From the NCBI GenBank assembly GCA_964483465.1, contig CAZABG010000004.1:1-60888 (forward strand): a stretch of 60,888 nucleotides of DNA, given 5' to 3'. This DNA comes from CAZABG01 sp964483465. GTDB taxonomy: Bacteria > Chlamydiota > Chlamydiia > Chlamydiales > Parachlamydiaceae. The notes below the pieces were generated by a model. That model was not told the origin of the DNA and ran no database searches. It was given only the letters and a program-made list of their open reading frames with translations. How positions within the stretch are numbered: the first letter of the stretch is position 1; every line of letters begins with the position of its first letter. Shown piece after piece: positions 60,840 to 60,888 of the stretch. The position numbers were made by a program, and so were the translations under genes.

Positions 60840-60888
60840 TGGACCCCAAAATTTAGACAGGTCAGTTTGCGCAATTCTGCTATACTAA
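60840..60888. mobile_element. Possible IS3-like insertion sequence end (partial)
   Basis: TGGACCCCAAAATTTAGACAGG begins at 60840 (22 bases, given here as positions 60840-60861 with key elements TGGACCCC and TTTAGACA). This resembles the TG..CCCC..AA.TTTGGAC ends of many IS3-family elements. The rest would lie beyond the window. It is based on similarity of a short end only. Confidence 0.35.

Larger units (their letters stand above)
60591..60888. other. Intergenic end of window
   Basis: About 298 bases without a gene. It contains the presumed htpG promoter at its left end and a possible insertion-sequence end at its right. Confidence 0.6.

Overview
This 60.9 kb window comes from the chromosome of an environmental (amoeba-associated type) member of the Chlamydiae. 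The evidence is gene content and order. The blocks prfB-SWIB-yaeI-like phosphoesterase-ispD-truA-HAD and CT296-like-rnc-radA-hemC-sod-accD-dut-ptsN-ptsN(HTH) match, from memory, neighbourhoods of Chlamydia trachomatis. Inc-like bilobed membrane proteins, an ArgR, haem-pathway genes and an F-box protein also fit. The many Sel1-repeat proteins, exported enzymes and repeats point to a Parachlamydia-like lineage with a larger genome than Chlamydiaceae. Two runs of N (10 and 100 bases) show it is a scaffolded assembly.

Layout. 1-2.7 kb: a conserved protein, argR and an APC amino-acid transporter with a candidate ARG box. 2.8-8.2 kb: rhomboid protease, then five tightly coupled genes (cupin, amidohydrolase, exported methyltransferase-like, two GNATs) ending in a MITE-like element. 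8.2-8.9 kb: a gene-free array of nested hairpin repeats. 8.9-10.8 kb: exported serine hydrolase and SnoaL-like protein. 10.85-18.84 kb: five tandem paralogous Sel1-repeat proteins that share an N-terminal membrane module. 18.9-28.7 kb: mostly accessory enzymes (methyltransferases, alpha/beta hydrolases, GNAT, ArsC-like), tRNA-Leu(CAA), a phosphoribosyltransferase and a lipoprotein. 28.0-37.8 kb: the conserved truA-ispD-yaeI-SWIB / prfB-GNAT-yebC-pabB block, with a UDP-sugar pyrophosphorylase-like gene broken by a probable frameshift and a gap. 37.9-42.6 kb: two coiled-coil Inc-like proteins, gnd, a lipoate ligase-like gene and a further membrane protein. 42.6-50.9 kb: an exported protein, the CT296-like gene, rnc, radA, a hemC-hemD fusion, sod, accD, dut and two ptsN genes. 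51.2-60.6 kb: clpC, an F-box protein, hemG, an unknown protein, a purple-acid-phosphatase-like exported enzyme and htpG. The last 50 bases may be the end of an insertion sequence.

Three features stand out. First, there are two unrelated families of structured intergenic repeats whose hairpin arms change in a compensatory way between copies, plus a third, TA-flanked MITE-like family. Repeat copies sit hard against gene ends and in two cases supply the stop codon. Second, the haem gene is a HemC lacking its cofactor domain fused to HemD. Third, there are several probable host-directed proteins: the Sel1 cluster, Inc-like proteins and an F-box protein.
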